This document shows, piece by piece, positions 23,735 to 30,413 of a DNA stretch of 34,557 bases. A program made the translations under genes and the position numbers. Every line of letters begins with the position of its first letter. The first letter of the stretch is position 1. The notes beneath the pieces are model-generated. The model saw nothing but the letters and a program-made list of their open reading frames with translations. It was not told the origin of the DNA and made no database searches. The DNA is from an uncultured Oxalobacteraceae bacterium (GTDB lineage Bacteria > Pseudomonadota > Gammaproteobacteria > Burkholderiales > Burkholderiaceae): the NCBI GenBank assembly GCA_946479255.1, contig CAMLFK010000021.1:1-34557 (forward strand), in the 5' to 3' direction.

Positions 23735-24630
23735 GATGCGGGACCCTCCTCCCAGTTGGCCGCGCGCACCGGCGGCGCTAGCCAGGACTGCGACTGGGCC
23801 AGCGGGTAGGTGCTTTCCAGGCCCTGGAGCGTGCCCGCCTGGACGGCCTGGCCGGCCGGGGTAGTCAGGAACCAGCACTCGAAATGGTCGTCGAGCACGC
23901 CTTCGGTCGAGGGAAAGAAGCCGGCGGCTACCGGCACCGGGTCGATGTCGAGTGTCTTGAGCGGGGCCATGCGCGGATGGTCGCCGATCAGCAGGCGGGC
24001 CGAGCCTTTGCTGAACAAACGCAAGCCCAGCTTGCCCTTGAAGTAGATCGACGACTTCATCAGCATGCCCCGGAACGCACAGTAGTTGGCGGTGCCCATG
24101 CTGACCGGCAACCACGCCGAGGCCGGCTTTTTCACGTCGATGCGCATCATCATGGCGCCGTCCAGGTCGTACTGGCTGCTCACCCAATGTTCACCTTCGA
24201 CGAAGTCCAGATTGGCCTGGTGCTTGGGCATGCCCCAGATCCCCTTGCCACCCTTGACCGACACTTCGCTCGACACCGGCAAGTCCCATACGTACTGGCC
24301 GGTGCCGAAGGTCTTTGTCAAGAGGCCAGGCAAGAGGCGCGGCGCGCGCTTGCGGCCATGGGTGCAGGCAATCGCGATCGAGTATTCGACATATTTGCCG
24401 ATATCGGTCACCACATAGTTGATCACGGTGATCACCAGCAAGGCGCGCTTCCACAGAAGCATGGGATGGACTTCGTCGCAGGGCATCAGCTTGCACGCGG
24501 CCTCGGCATCGATCGAAAACACCGCCATCAAGGCGGGCGAGCGTTCCGAGTGCACCGGCATGTAAAACGGAATGCCGTCGACCTGCGCGAAGCGCCCGGC
24601 AAGACGTCGTTGGCGAACAGGAATCGTCAT
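23731..24630 (-). CDS. Acetoacetate-decarboxylase-like protein
   Basis: A 299-aa protein of the acetoacetate decarboxylase (ADC) superfamily: an N-terminal region PFYMPVHSERSPALMAVFSID, then the core WDLPVSSEVSVKGGKGIWGMPKHQANLDF. The classical enzyme has PKK, where the first Lys forms the Schiff base and the second lowers its pKa. Here the motif is PKH (Lys136, His137), so the Schiff-base lysine is kept but the tuning lysine is changed. This points to a different reaction (aldol/dehydration-type ADC relatives) or a binding role. GGAGGGCACTCAA precedes the ATG. It lies between the alpha/beta hydrolase and the DUF1772-like gene in the operon. Confidence 0.8.
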   Translation of the reverse strand: MTIPVRQRRLAGRFAQVDGIPFYMPVHSERSPALMAVFSIDAEAACKLMPCDEVHPMLLWKRALLVITVINYVVTDIGKYVEYSIAIACTHGRKRAPRLLPGLLTKTFGTGQYVWDLPVSSEVSVKGGKGIWGMPKHQANLDFVEGEHWVSSQYDLDGAMMMRIDVKKPASAWLPVSMGTANYCAFRGMLMKSSIYFKGKLGLRLFSKGSARLLIGDHPRMAPLKTLDIDPVPVAAGFFPSTEGVLDDHFECWFLTTPAGQAVQAGTLQGLESTYPLAQSQSWLAPPVRAANWEEGPAS

Positions 24631-24658
24631 TTGAGTGCCCTCCAGATTGTGCCTATTG

Positions 24659-24684
24659 GCGCTTGTTTGCGCTTGTTTGCGCTT
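24659..24684. repeat. Short tandem repeat in the hydrolase/ADC gap
   Basis: GCGCTTGTTT is repeated twice with a third partial copy (GCGCTT) just after the hydrolase stop codon. It may be slippage; no function is evident. Confidence 0.5.
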
Positions 24685-25696
24685 AAGCGCCGAGCTCGGC
24701 AAGAATGATCGGAAAAATCTCCTGGGCAGCGTTCTTGCCAATGAAAACGTCGAGGTGGCCGTAACCGCCCAGGATATGCAGCGAGTGGAAATTGGGGCGA
24801 TGGCGTTCGAACCAGTCGAAGCTCGCTTGCTGGCTCTCCCACTTGAAACAATTGTTGAGTTCGCCCGCGATGAACGCCACGCGCGCGCTGGTCCGTGGCG
24901 CCGCCGCGGTAAGGTCGACCGGCAGCTGCGGCGCCTGCGCGACCAGGTGGCCGGCATCGAGGCAGCGCCGCATCTGGCGAAAGAAGGACAGCGGCACGCT
25001 GGCGAATTCATGACGGATCCAGTCATGCACCGCCTCGCTCAGGTTTTCGTGGCGCCACAGGACCGGAAAGCCGGTGCCATACGTAAAACTGGCAAAGCGG
25101 CACACTGCGTTGTCGCACTCGTGATGCGTCAGGCGCACCAGGGTGCGCAAGAAGCGTGGCGCCAGGCCGGCGGCCCGCTCGCCCCACTGCGGATTGAGGT
25201 AGCGGGTCATGGTTCCCACCAGCGGCAGCGCATAGCGCGCCTTGCGATGGGAAATCCACGATACCCGCGGGTGCAACGAGACGGCGTTCGAGACGATGGT
25301 ATCGACCTCGGGCACCAGTCCGGCCACGGCCGACATCATAAAACTGGTCGAACCCTGGCAATGCACCACCGCCTTGATGGTCGGCGCGCGGGTAAGGTCG
25401 AGCACCTTGCGCACCGCGGCCGGGTGGTCGTACAGCGCGGCCTGGTCGAGCGTCCATTCGTTCTCGGGCAGGTCGATACTGGCGCGCCAGTTTTCGAGCC
25501 AGACGTCATAGCCCTCGTCGAGCAGGGCGTCGACCAGCGTGCTGCCGTTGGGCGCCCTGAAAATATTGGCGCGCACGCCGGCGCCATGGACCAGCAGCAC
25601 GGGGGATTTGCTCGGCGCCCGGTCGCCGGTGATATGGATCAGGTTGCAGGCAAACCCATCGCCGGCCGTGAACGAAACAGTGTGTTCGCCTCTCAC
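24683..25696 (-). CDS. Alpha/beta hydrolase, first gene of the lipid operon
   Basis: A 337-aa cytosolic hydrolase. LLVHGAGVRANIF is the oxyanion segment; VVHCQGSTSF is the nucleophile elbow (Ser116, HCQGS in place of the common GxSxG); His314 in GGYGHLDVFIG is the catalytic His; and the acid is probably in IAGELNNCF. It resembles the hydrolase modules found fused to cholesterol-oxidase-like GMC enzymes, with YDVWLENWRAS typical of lipase-like members. Ester hydrolysis of a sterol or other lipid ester is inferred. The start codon is GTG at 25696, after AAGGGGTTAAG. A promoter with nested palindromes lies 55-95 bases upstream. Confidence 0.85.
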   Translation of the reverse strand: MRGEHTVSFTAGDGFACNLIHITGDRAPSKSPVLLVHGAGVRANIFRAPNGSTLVDALLDEGYDVWLENWRASIDLPENEWTLDQAALYDHPAAVRKVLDLTRAPTIKAVVHCQGSTSFMMSAVAGLVPEVDTIVSNAVSLHPRVSWISHRKARYALPLVGTMTRYLNPQWGERAAGLAPRFLRTLVRLTHHECDNAVCRFASFTYGTGFPVLWRHENLSEAVHDWIRHEFASVPLSFFRQMRRCLDAGHLVAQAPQLPVDLTAAAPRTSARVAFIAGELNNCFKWESQQASFDWFERHRPNFHSLHILGGYGHLDVFIGKNAAQEIFPIILAELGA

Positions 25697-25748
25697 CTTA
25701 ACCCCTTGCTCAAAGCGCGCCGTAGGATGTGCAGCCGTGGGTCTGTCC

Positions 25749-25790
25749 TGACAATTTGGTAACGTTATATTTACCGAACCGTATTGTCAA
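25749..25790 (-). promoter_or_regulatory. Promoter with nested operator palindromes for the lipid operon
   Basis: On the minus strand TTGACA (25785-25790) is a consensus -35, with TATAAC (25764-25769) as a -10 at a short 15-base spacing. Two inverted repeats are nested over it. The outer one, TGACAAT (25749-25755) with ATTGTCA (25783-25789), is perfect. The inner one, TTTGGTAA (25755-25762) with TTACCGAA (25771-25778), matches at 7 of 8 positions. The layout fits repression by a dimeric regulator (TetR/GntR style) that would block polymerase; no such regulator gene is next to it. Confidence 0.6.
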
Positions 25791-25899
25791 CAAAGCAAAT
25801 CAACTGTTGTTTATTGGGGGCGGCGCAGCGCGTGGCCATGGTCATGCGCCTTGCGTGGCATTTTCCGTTTAGCCCATTCGATAAAAGCACCGGCTGTGC

Positions 25900-25905
25900 T
25901 AGAAT
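25900..25905 (+). promoter_or_regulatory. -10 box of the tRNA-Leu gene
   Basis: TAGAAT, preceded by a TG-type context (TGTGC) and by a weak TTCGAT 16 bases upstream, lies 10 bases before the tRNA. Confidence 0.4.
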
Positions 25906-25915
25906 CTTGGCCGCT

Positions 25916-26002
25916 GCCCGAATGGTGAAACTGGTAGACACCCGAGACTTAAAATCTCGTGCTCGCAAGGGCGTGCCGGTTCGATTCCGGCTTCGGGCAC
26001 CA
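25916..26002 (+). tRNA. tRNA-Leu (anticodon UAA)
   Basis: The 87-base gene includes an encoded CCA. The acceptor stem is GCCCGAA with TTCGGGC. The D loop contains the invariant GG of TGGTAGAC. The anticodon stem GAGA/TCTC holds the loop CTTAAAA, giving anticodon TAA for UUA leucine codons. A long variable arm, as required of leucine tRNAs, follows, then the T arm GCCGG-TTCGATT-CCGGC. Its 3' end is repeated at 28656-28681, which marks it as a probable integration site. Confidence 0.96.
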
Positions 26003-26009
26003 CAAACAA
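25981..26009. repeat. Left attachment-site copy (tRNA-Leu 3' end)
   Basis: TCGATTCCGGCT (25981-25992) and ACCACAAACAA (25999-26009) are both repeated in the same order and orientation at 28656-28681, with a few bases changed between them. Position over the T arm, CCA and flank is where tyrosine-recombinase islands integrate. Confidence 0.65.
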
Positions 26010-26036
26010 GTTTGTCATTGTTCGCACAAGACCGCT

Positions 26037-26072
26037 AACCCGCTGATCTTCTTTGGAGACAGCGGGTTTTTT
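26037..26072 (+). terminator. Terminator of tRNA-Leu
   Basis: AACCCGCTG (26037-26045) pairs with CAGCGGGTT (26060-26068), followed by a run of six T (26067-26072). Confidence 0.85.
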
Positions 26073-26140
26073 GTTCGCCAAGCATTTTTAGTGGTCGTTG
26101 ACAATCGCGCTTTTTGGGACACTCTTGGTGGAATGCCTCG

Positions 26141-26170
26141 AAAGAAAAAACGCCAGCGCATGGCTGGCGT
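26141..26170 (-). terminator. Terminator of the BPSL0067/STY0301 pair
   Basis: ACGCCAGC (26150-26157) and GCTGGCGT (26163-26170) form a perfect 8-bp stem. On the minus strand TTTTTTCTTT follows. It ends the transcript 30 bases after the STY0301-like gene. Confidence 0.85.
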
Positions 26171-26199
26171 CGTGGGAATTTCTGCAAAGGCGTCGCGGG

Positions 26200-26664
26200 C
26201 TATTTGCAAACAAAGACAGTCGTGCCGCGCTGCTTGCCCTTGAAATCCACAGTGACGGTGCACTCGGTCGCGTCAACAGGAACACGGCGCGCTAGTTGCA
26301 CCGGCCCATAGCCACAATAGATCCACTTCTCATGACCATGGGGGACGTACAAGCTCCACCTCCTGTTGTCGATTGTATGTCCGCTGTTCTTCTGCGTCTT
26401 TTTCCAATCGGGGAGCAGATATGCGCCTTCGTTGGGCGCGCCATGCAGCATGCCTGAGTCGTCGACTGGCCAGACCCCTGAAGTCGCGGTCCAGCCATCA
26501 GCCGTGCTACGCATCGGCACCATCTCGGCAGGCAGCAGCATCGGGCACACGACTCGGAAAGGCGCCGTTGGCGCCCCGTACGCGATAAGCGGGCGGGTCA
26601 ATAGCCAGCCCATCGCGGCAACCCAGGCCAGCAGTAGCCCAAAAGGAAAGGCCCGGCCTGTCAT
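26200..26664 (-). CDS. STY0301-family periplasmic protein, probable immunity partner
   Basis: A 154-aa exported protein with an N-terminal hydrophobic signal/anchor (FGLLLAWVAAMGWLLT). It shows the family pattern as I recall it: CPMLLPAEMV near residue 40, a GWTAT segment, GMLHGAPNEGAYLLPD, WIYCGYGPVQLARRVP, ATECTVTVDF, and a terminal Cys (VFVCK). Three or four cysteines suggest disulfides in the periplasm. Genes of this family are seen next to BPSL0067-family cell-wall hydrolases, and here the start overlaps the stop of one (ATGA, 26661-26664). I infer that it binds and blocks the hydrolase in the periplasm, as immunity proteins of cell-wall effectors do; a direct role is not shown by sequence. 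Confidence 0.75.
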   Translation of the reverse strand: MTGRAFPFGLLLAWVAAMGWLLTRPLIAYGAPTAPFRVVCPMLLPAEMVPMRSTADGWTATSGVWPVDDSGMLHGAPNEGAYLLPDWKKTQKNSGHTIDNRRWSLYVPHGHEKWIYCGYGPVQLARRVPVDATECTVTVDFKGKQRGTTVFVCK

Positions 26665-27113
26665 TGGGCGATCACGTAGTAAGCCAAGGCATTGTTACCG
26701 GCATCGCGCCAGGTGCCATCAGCGAATTTTTGCTCGCGCGGAGGAGGAAGGCGAATCAGGCGGTGGAAGATAAACAGCCGATTGTTGTCACCCTTGTACT
26801 GGTCCATAACCCAGATTCCGCTAGGATCGACACGCAAGAGCAGCGCTGCGTGCCTGCACGATTGCCGAGTTCCATTGTAATTTCCAGAGCATTTTTGTGG
26901 ATAGCGGCCGTTTTCAAAGGTCGCAACTGCGGTCCCGCGCGGGACAGTCTTGCCGGCTCTACGGGCTTCCATCAGATTTTCGCCTTGCTTCCATGAAGTT
27001 GTGGACTTGCCGATCAGACCGGGAACCAGGGCCTTGATGAGGTCTACGCAATCACCGTCTTTGATGAACGGTTGCTTCAAAAGCGAATCGACTCCCGGAT
27101 AAATGTACGGCAT
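26661..27113 (-). CDS. BPSL0067-family (NlpC/P60-like) putative peptidoglycan hydrolase effector
   Basis: A 150-aa protein with no signal peptide. MPYIYPGVDSLL, GDCVDLIKALVPG (Cys22, candidate nucleophile), a WKQGENL segment, PRGTAVATFENGRYP, the CRHAALLLRVDPSGIWVMDQY region (His88, candidate general base) and a C-terminal FHRLIRLPPP block match what I recall of the BPSL0067 family, whose members have an NlpC/P60-type fold. Lack of a signal peptide together with a periplasmic partner is the usual layout of a delivered cell-wall effector (for instance by type VI secretion) and its immunity protein. No secretion genes or VgrG/PAAR are in the window. CAGGAGCGACACA precedes the ATG at 27113; the frame is open to 27209. 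Confidence 0.8.
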   Translation of the reverse strand: MPYIYPGVDSLLKQPFIKDGDCVDLIKALVPGLIGKSTTSWKQGENLMEARRAGKTVPRGTAVATFENGRYPQKCSGNYNGTRQSCRHAALLLRVDPSGIWVMDQYKGDNNRLFIFHRLIRLPPPREQKFADGTWRDAGNNALAYYVIAQ

Positions 27114-27558
27114 TGTGTCGCTCCTGTCATGGTTGATGAACTCCCATCGTCGGAGATTGACGCGCTGATCGTTTTGCGGGCTGCTAAGCTTCATATTGGA
27201 TATTCGCAACTTTTCAGCGTTACCTTGCCCCCTCCGGCAGCATGAGCGACCTTAAACAATGGACAAGAAAGTTTGCCGGCGTCGCCGCCAGGCCGCCCGC
27301 AAGCAAACGGGGAGTAAGCTGCCAGGGACTGGGCGATTTCGGCACGCATCACGCGCACGAGGTGCAGCGCGCATCACCAGGGCGTGTCAGGGCTAAAGCG
27401 ACACGAGCGAGCACGACTCGTCGAGCGGGGGTACTTCGTCTGTCAGGTGGACGGAGGCTGCTACGCTATATTGCTGGCGGGGTCTTCAAAATTTCTCGGC
27501 GTCCTCATCTTCGGCCTCGATGTTGCTGGCCCGCGCCAAATCGAACTCTGCGCCGGGG
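27114..27558. other. Island spacer with only weak frames
   Basis: 445 bases with no confident gene. A plus-strand frame from GTG 27384 to 27653 begins SGLKRHERARLVERGYFVC and is moderately protein-like, but it overlaps the end of the HEPN gene on the other strand and lacks a good ribosome site. A basic 45-codon frame (27259-27396) precedes it. Neither is recognised, and I would not annotate them without support. The region should also hold the promoter of the BPSL0067 gene. Confidence 0.4.
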
Positions 27559-28377
27559 TTAGCCAGCCTGCTCGCTCAGTGTTTCTGCCTTCTTCCTTTC
27601 ATTCTCAAGCTTCTCCGTGGCTCTCTGCTTTGCTAAATTACGAGCCGCTTTGATAGTTGAAGACGGGATCATCATCCACTTCGAGGCCTCATCAACCAGT
27701 TCGGGGTTAAGCCATAAGGGTGCGTTAACAGCTTGAAAATTATCTTGAAACGTGAGCGGCGCCGTTGGATCGAGGGAATACTTGACGTTCTTCCACACCA
27801 GCGCCTCGTGTGCGGGGTGGCTGCTGTCGGCCAGTACCTTTTCCAAATGCGCCCCGCGAATGTACCCGTTCGTAGTAGCGCTACTCACTCCACTCTCAAT
27901 ACGACGAATGTTTGTTAGCAAAACTTCCACGCTTGGCTCATCGTTGTAATGGAGAACGTTCAATGGTTCGCAGTACTGGCGAAGCCGCCACACAAGGCAG
28001 TCCAAATGCATTAATTCGACATCATGCAAGTAAAGGGAGCTGATGAGGTATCGGTCGCCTTTCCACCTGGCGATATGATCAAAAACCTTTTGCTCCTCGT
28101 CACTGAGCGTGATCGAAAAGGGAAGTGAGCTCTTTATCAGATCTAGGGCATCGTCAATTCTATGCGATAACTCGTTGGTTCTCCGCCGATTCAACATCAG
28201 AATACACTTCAGATACTTTTCTATAGCTTGCTCTGCGGACCAAAGGAATGGACCCGCGAGCCGCGAGCGCATCGCAAGCCTCGCAGCTAGATAGTCCGCG
28301 TCGCCCGTATCGCGAAAGCAACGTACCGCAAACTGGTTGATCTTCGCGTGCTCGCCCGGAGGTTGGTACTCTTCCAT
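27559..28377 (-). CDS. HEPN-domain protein
   Basis: A 272-aa protein. The N-terminal half is a HEPN-like four-helix domain: DADYLAARLAMRSRL, FLWSAEQAIEKYLKCILML (the AEQAIEKYLK helix is characteristic), and RTNELSHRIDDALDLI, which contains an R-x5-H spacing at the place where these proteins have HDL. The C-terminal half is not recognised; it ends in a Lys/Glu-rich helix (ATEKLENERKKAETLSEQ). HEPN proteins include RNases of toxin-antitoxin and defence systems, but also inert family members, and no nucleotidyltransferase (MNT) partner is adjacent. The start at 28377 has GAGGG nine bases upstream; an in-frame Met (MRGRIK) lies six codons earlier, and the frame remains open to 28515. Its location inside the tRNA-Leu island supports a defence or accessory role. 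Confidence 0.65.
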   Translation of the reverse strand: MEEYQPPGEHAKINQFAVRCFRDTGDADYLAARLAMRSRLAGPFLWSAEQAIEKYLKCILMLNRRRTNELSHRIDDALDLIKSSLPFSITLSDEEQKVFDHIARWKGDRYLISSLYLHDVELMHLDCLVWRLRQYCEPLNVLHYNDEPSVEVLLTNIRRIESGVSSATTNGYIRGAHLEKVLADSSHPAHEALVWKNVKYSLDPTAPLTFQDNFQAVNAPLWLNPELVDEASKWMMIPSSTIKAARNLAKQRATEKLENERKKAETLSEQAG

Positions 28378-28764
28378 CTTTATTCGCCCTCGCATTTTTA
28401 AACTGGGCAACTTTACCATGTACCGTTTCAGGCCCACACCATGAGGATACCGAACGGTCAGGTTCCAGCCATTTGCAATCCTATTCCGCGACCAGTACGC
28501 GCGCGCGCGAGGCAATCGGCGACGATCGGCGTTCGTGTGGTAGGCTTAGGCCGTTTCGGAATCGAGCTAAGCAATATCTTTCGAGGCATTTTTAGGGGCA
28601 CGTTCCCGGCTAAATAAGGCGTGAGTGAGTATTCATGCGGGTTCCAACGATATTATCGATTCCGGCTCCGACCACAAACAACAGTCACAGCGAACAATGG
28701 GCACGTAGTAGCGCGCTTGCCCTGCAATTCGGCATGACCTCACGATAGCGTCACACTGTACTCA
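28378..28764. other. Island right end and flank, no gene
   Basis: 387 bases with no recognisable gene. They contain the right attachment-site copy (28656-28681), so host sequence should resume near 28682. Nothing else of note is seen. Confidence 0.5.
28656..28681. repeat. Right attachment-site copy (partial tRNA-Leu 3' end)
   Basis: TCGATTCCGGCT (28656-28667) then CCG then ACCACAAACAA (28671-28681). It matches 23 bases of 25981-26009 in two blocks, with three bases missing and a few changed in the acceptor-stem part. The sequence before it cannot pair as a T stem, so it is not a tRNA of its own. Confidence 0.65.
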
Positions 28765-29061
28765 ATGAGCGACCTGCCACCCTTCGCGCCACCCTATCAG
28801 CCCCTGTCTTCCGAGTTCGCCGCCGCCATCGCGGCGTTCGACAAGGGCGTACGGGTCGCCGTCTCCGATGCCCCCGCCGTCAGCAGCAAGCGCCCCGGCC
28901 CGGCCGCCGGTGCCAAGAAAGATGTGCTGTTTTTGGTAGTGCCATTTGCCGAAAAGGATGAAGCCAAGGCATTGGGCGCCCGTTGGGATGCGGCGTCCCG
29001 CAAATGGTATGTGCCGTTAGGGAAAGATCAAGCTGCCTTCGCGCGCTGGCTCAAAGCCTGA
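28765..29061 (+). CDS. Small DUF5710-type domain protein
   Basis: A 98-aa protein. The C-terminal half, LFLVVPFAEKDEAKALGARWDAASRKWYVPLG, is the DUF5710-type module (VPF.EK.EAK.LGARWD...W.VP.G) found alone or attached to primases, topoisomerase-like and toprim-containing proteins, where it may bind DNA or zinc-free nucleic acid structures; its role is not known. The first 50 residues are a Pro/Ala-rich tail. High GC and standard codon use fit the host chromosome. No strong ribosome site is seen before the ATG. The gene stands alone just outside the right island border. Confidence 0.75.
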   Translation: MSDLPPFAPPYQPLSSEFAAAIAAFDKGVRVAVSDAPAVSSKRPGPAAGAKKDVLFLVVPFAEKDEAKALGARWDAASRKWYVPLGKDQAAFARWLKA

Positions 29062-29082
29062 ACGCCGCCCAGCAGCCATGCA

Positions 29083-29526
29083 TCAATGTGAGATATCGCG
29101 GCCCATCCGATGCGATGGGTGCGGCAAATTGATGTCGCCGGGCGCGCGAAGCTGCTCACCCTGTTCAAGATAATCGCCAAGCAAGTCCGCCGACCAGCCC
29201 GAACCCATCGGCCTGGCCACGCGCGCCCGCAGCGCCGGCACGCAAGGCCGTTTGCCGAACGGCGGAACCGGCGGCGTCATCTGAAGCAGCGGCGCGCCGT
29301 TGCCCAGGCCCAAGGCACCCTCGACAAAACCCAGCTTGTTGTTATGCACGTCAAACAGCACACCGTGCTCGAACCAGCCAATGTGCTCGCCGCGGATCGA
29401 AAACAGACTGACCCCGAACACCCAGGCCAGCGGCACGCCATCGAGATTCCTGACGCAGAATTCGTCGAGCAGCGCGCCCGCATTTCCCGTCTCGTCATAG
29501 ATCCATGTCACCACTTTGCCCTCCAC
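29083..29526 (-). CDS. 4-fold beta-flower-like domain protein
   Basis: A 147-aa cytosolic protein. The first 75 residues show four short related units: WIYDETGNAGALL, CVRNLDGVPLAWV, SLFSIRGEHIGWF and VLFDVHNNKLGFVEG, each a beta hairpin with a turn Gly/Asn, the pattern of the 4-fold beta-flower fold. The rest is Pro-rich with a terminal His-rich tail. Function is unknown; relatives are small stand-alone proteins. It converges on the DUF5710 gene (22 bases between stops), so the two may share a terminator region, though no hairpin is visible. Confidence 0.65.
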   Translation of the reverse strand: MEGKVVTWIYDETGNAGALLDEFCVRNLDGVPLAWVFGVSLFSIRGEHIGWFEHGVLFDVHNNKLGFVEGALGLGNGAPLLQMTPPVPPFGKRPCVPALRARVARPMGSGWSADLLGDYLEQGEQLRAPGDINLPHPSHRMGRDISH

Positions 29527-29605
29527 GCGATTTGAACGCCTGAAGCCACAGTCTAACTTGTAACTTTTGTAACAGGCGCACTGTTGAGCTTAGCCTCCGA
29601 GAAAC

Positions 29606-30388
29606 TTAAGTCCAGCCGGCGTCGATCACGAACTCTTGCGCGGTGACCATGCGGCTGTCGGAGGCGCCCAGGAACAAGGCCATGCTGGCCACGTCCGGCC
29701 CGATGATGCGGCCGGGCAAGCACTGCTTGCTGTCCATCTCGCGCTCGGCGTCGTCGTCCACCCAGTTGGTGAGCTGGCGCGTCGTCATGACCCAGCCGGG
29801 GGTGAGCGTGTTGACCCGTACCTTATGCTTGCCGTACTCGCGTGCAAGCGAGCGGGTCAGGCCATTGATGGCGGCCTTGCAGGTCGCGTAGACCGGATAG
29901 CCGGCTACCTTGTTCCTCCAGCCGGTCGAGCCCAGGTTGATGATAGCCCCGCCGCCGCGCCGCTGCATGCCCGGAATGACGGCCTGGGCCGCGAAAAACG
30001 CGCATTTCAGGTTGATCGCCAACTTGGCGTCGAAGTAATCCGGGCTGACCTGCAGGAAGTCGTGGCGCTCGTCGTTGGCGGTATTGTTGATGAGAACATC
30101 GATATCGCCGATGCGCTCGATGGCCAATCCGATCGCGGCGCGCAGCGCCTCCATGTCGGACAAATCGGCATGCACGAACAGCGGGGTGAAGCTGACCTCC
30201 CCTTCCAGGCTGGCGACCAGCGCCGTGGACGAGCTCACATCGCGGTCGCCGAAAGCCACCTTGGCCCCCTGGCGCGCATAGGCGATGACCATGTCGGCAC
30301 CGATCCCCGAGCCGCCGCCAGTAACGAACACAGCCTTCCCGACGATGCTCGGGTAGCACGCAAAGTCCTCGGGAATGGACAGGTCCAT
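29606..30388 (-). CDS. SDR-family dehydrogenase, probable D-galactose 1-dehydrogenase
   Basis: A 260-aa classical short-chain dehydrogenase. It has TGGGSGIG (residues 23-30, NAD(P) site), the NNTAN motif about 101-105 (variant of NNAG), and the catalytic set Ser154, Tyr167 and Lys171 in NLGSTGW and YPVYATCK. Being encoded after dgoK and dgoA, it most likely oxidises D-galactose to galactono-lactone, the first step of the De Ley-Doudoroff path; L-arabinose or fucose may also be used. The start at 30388 (MDLSIPEDFA) has GAGGG upstream and sits 25 bases after the dgoA stop. The earlier in-frame Met at 30439 lies inside dgoA. A lactonase gene is not in the window. Confidence 0.8.
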   Translation of the reverse strand: MDLSIPEDFACYPSIVGKAVFVTGGGSGIGADMVIAYARQGAKVAFGDRDVSSSTALVASLEGEVSFTPLFVHADLSDMEALRAAIGLAIERIGDIDVLINNTANDERHDFLQVSPDYFDAKLAINLKCAFFAAQAVIPGMQRRGGGAIINLGSTGWRNKVAGYPVYATCKAAINGLTRSLAREYGKHKVRVNTLTPGWVMTTRQLTNWVDDDAEREMDSKQCLPGRIIGPDVASMALFLGASDSRMVTAQEFVIDAGWT

Positions 30389-30413
30389 GATATCTGCGCC
30401 CTCGTTTGCCGCG

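Noticed and set aside
27242..27562. 106-codon plus-strand ORF in the island
   Set aside because: Arg/Pro-rich, with no ribosome site and no recognisable domain; probably chance.
28620..28682. A second tRNA gene ending at 28673
   Set aside because: Upstream bases cannot form a T stem with CCGGC and no anticodon arm is present; it is better explained as an attachment-site copy.
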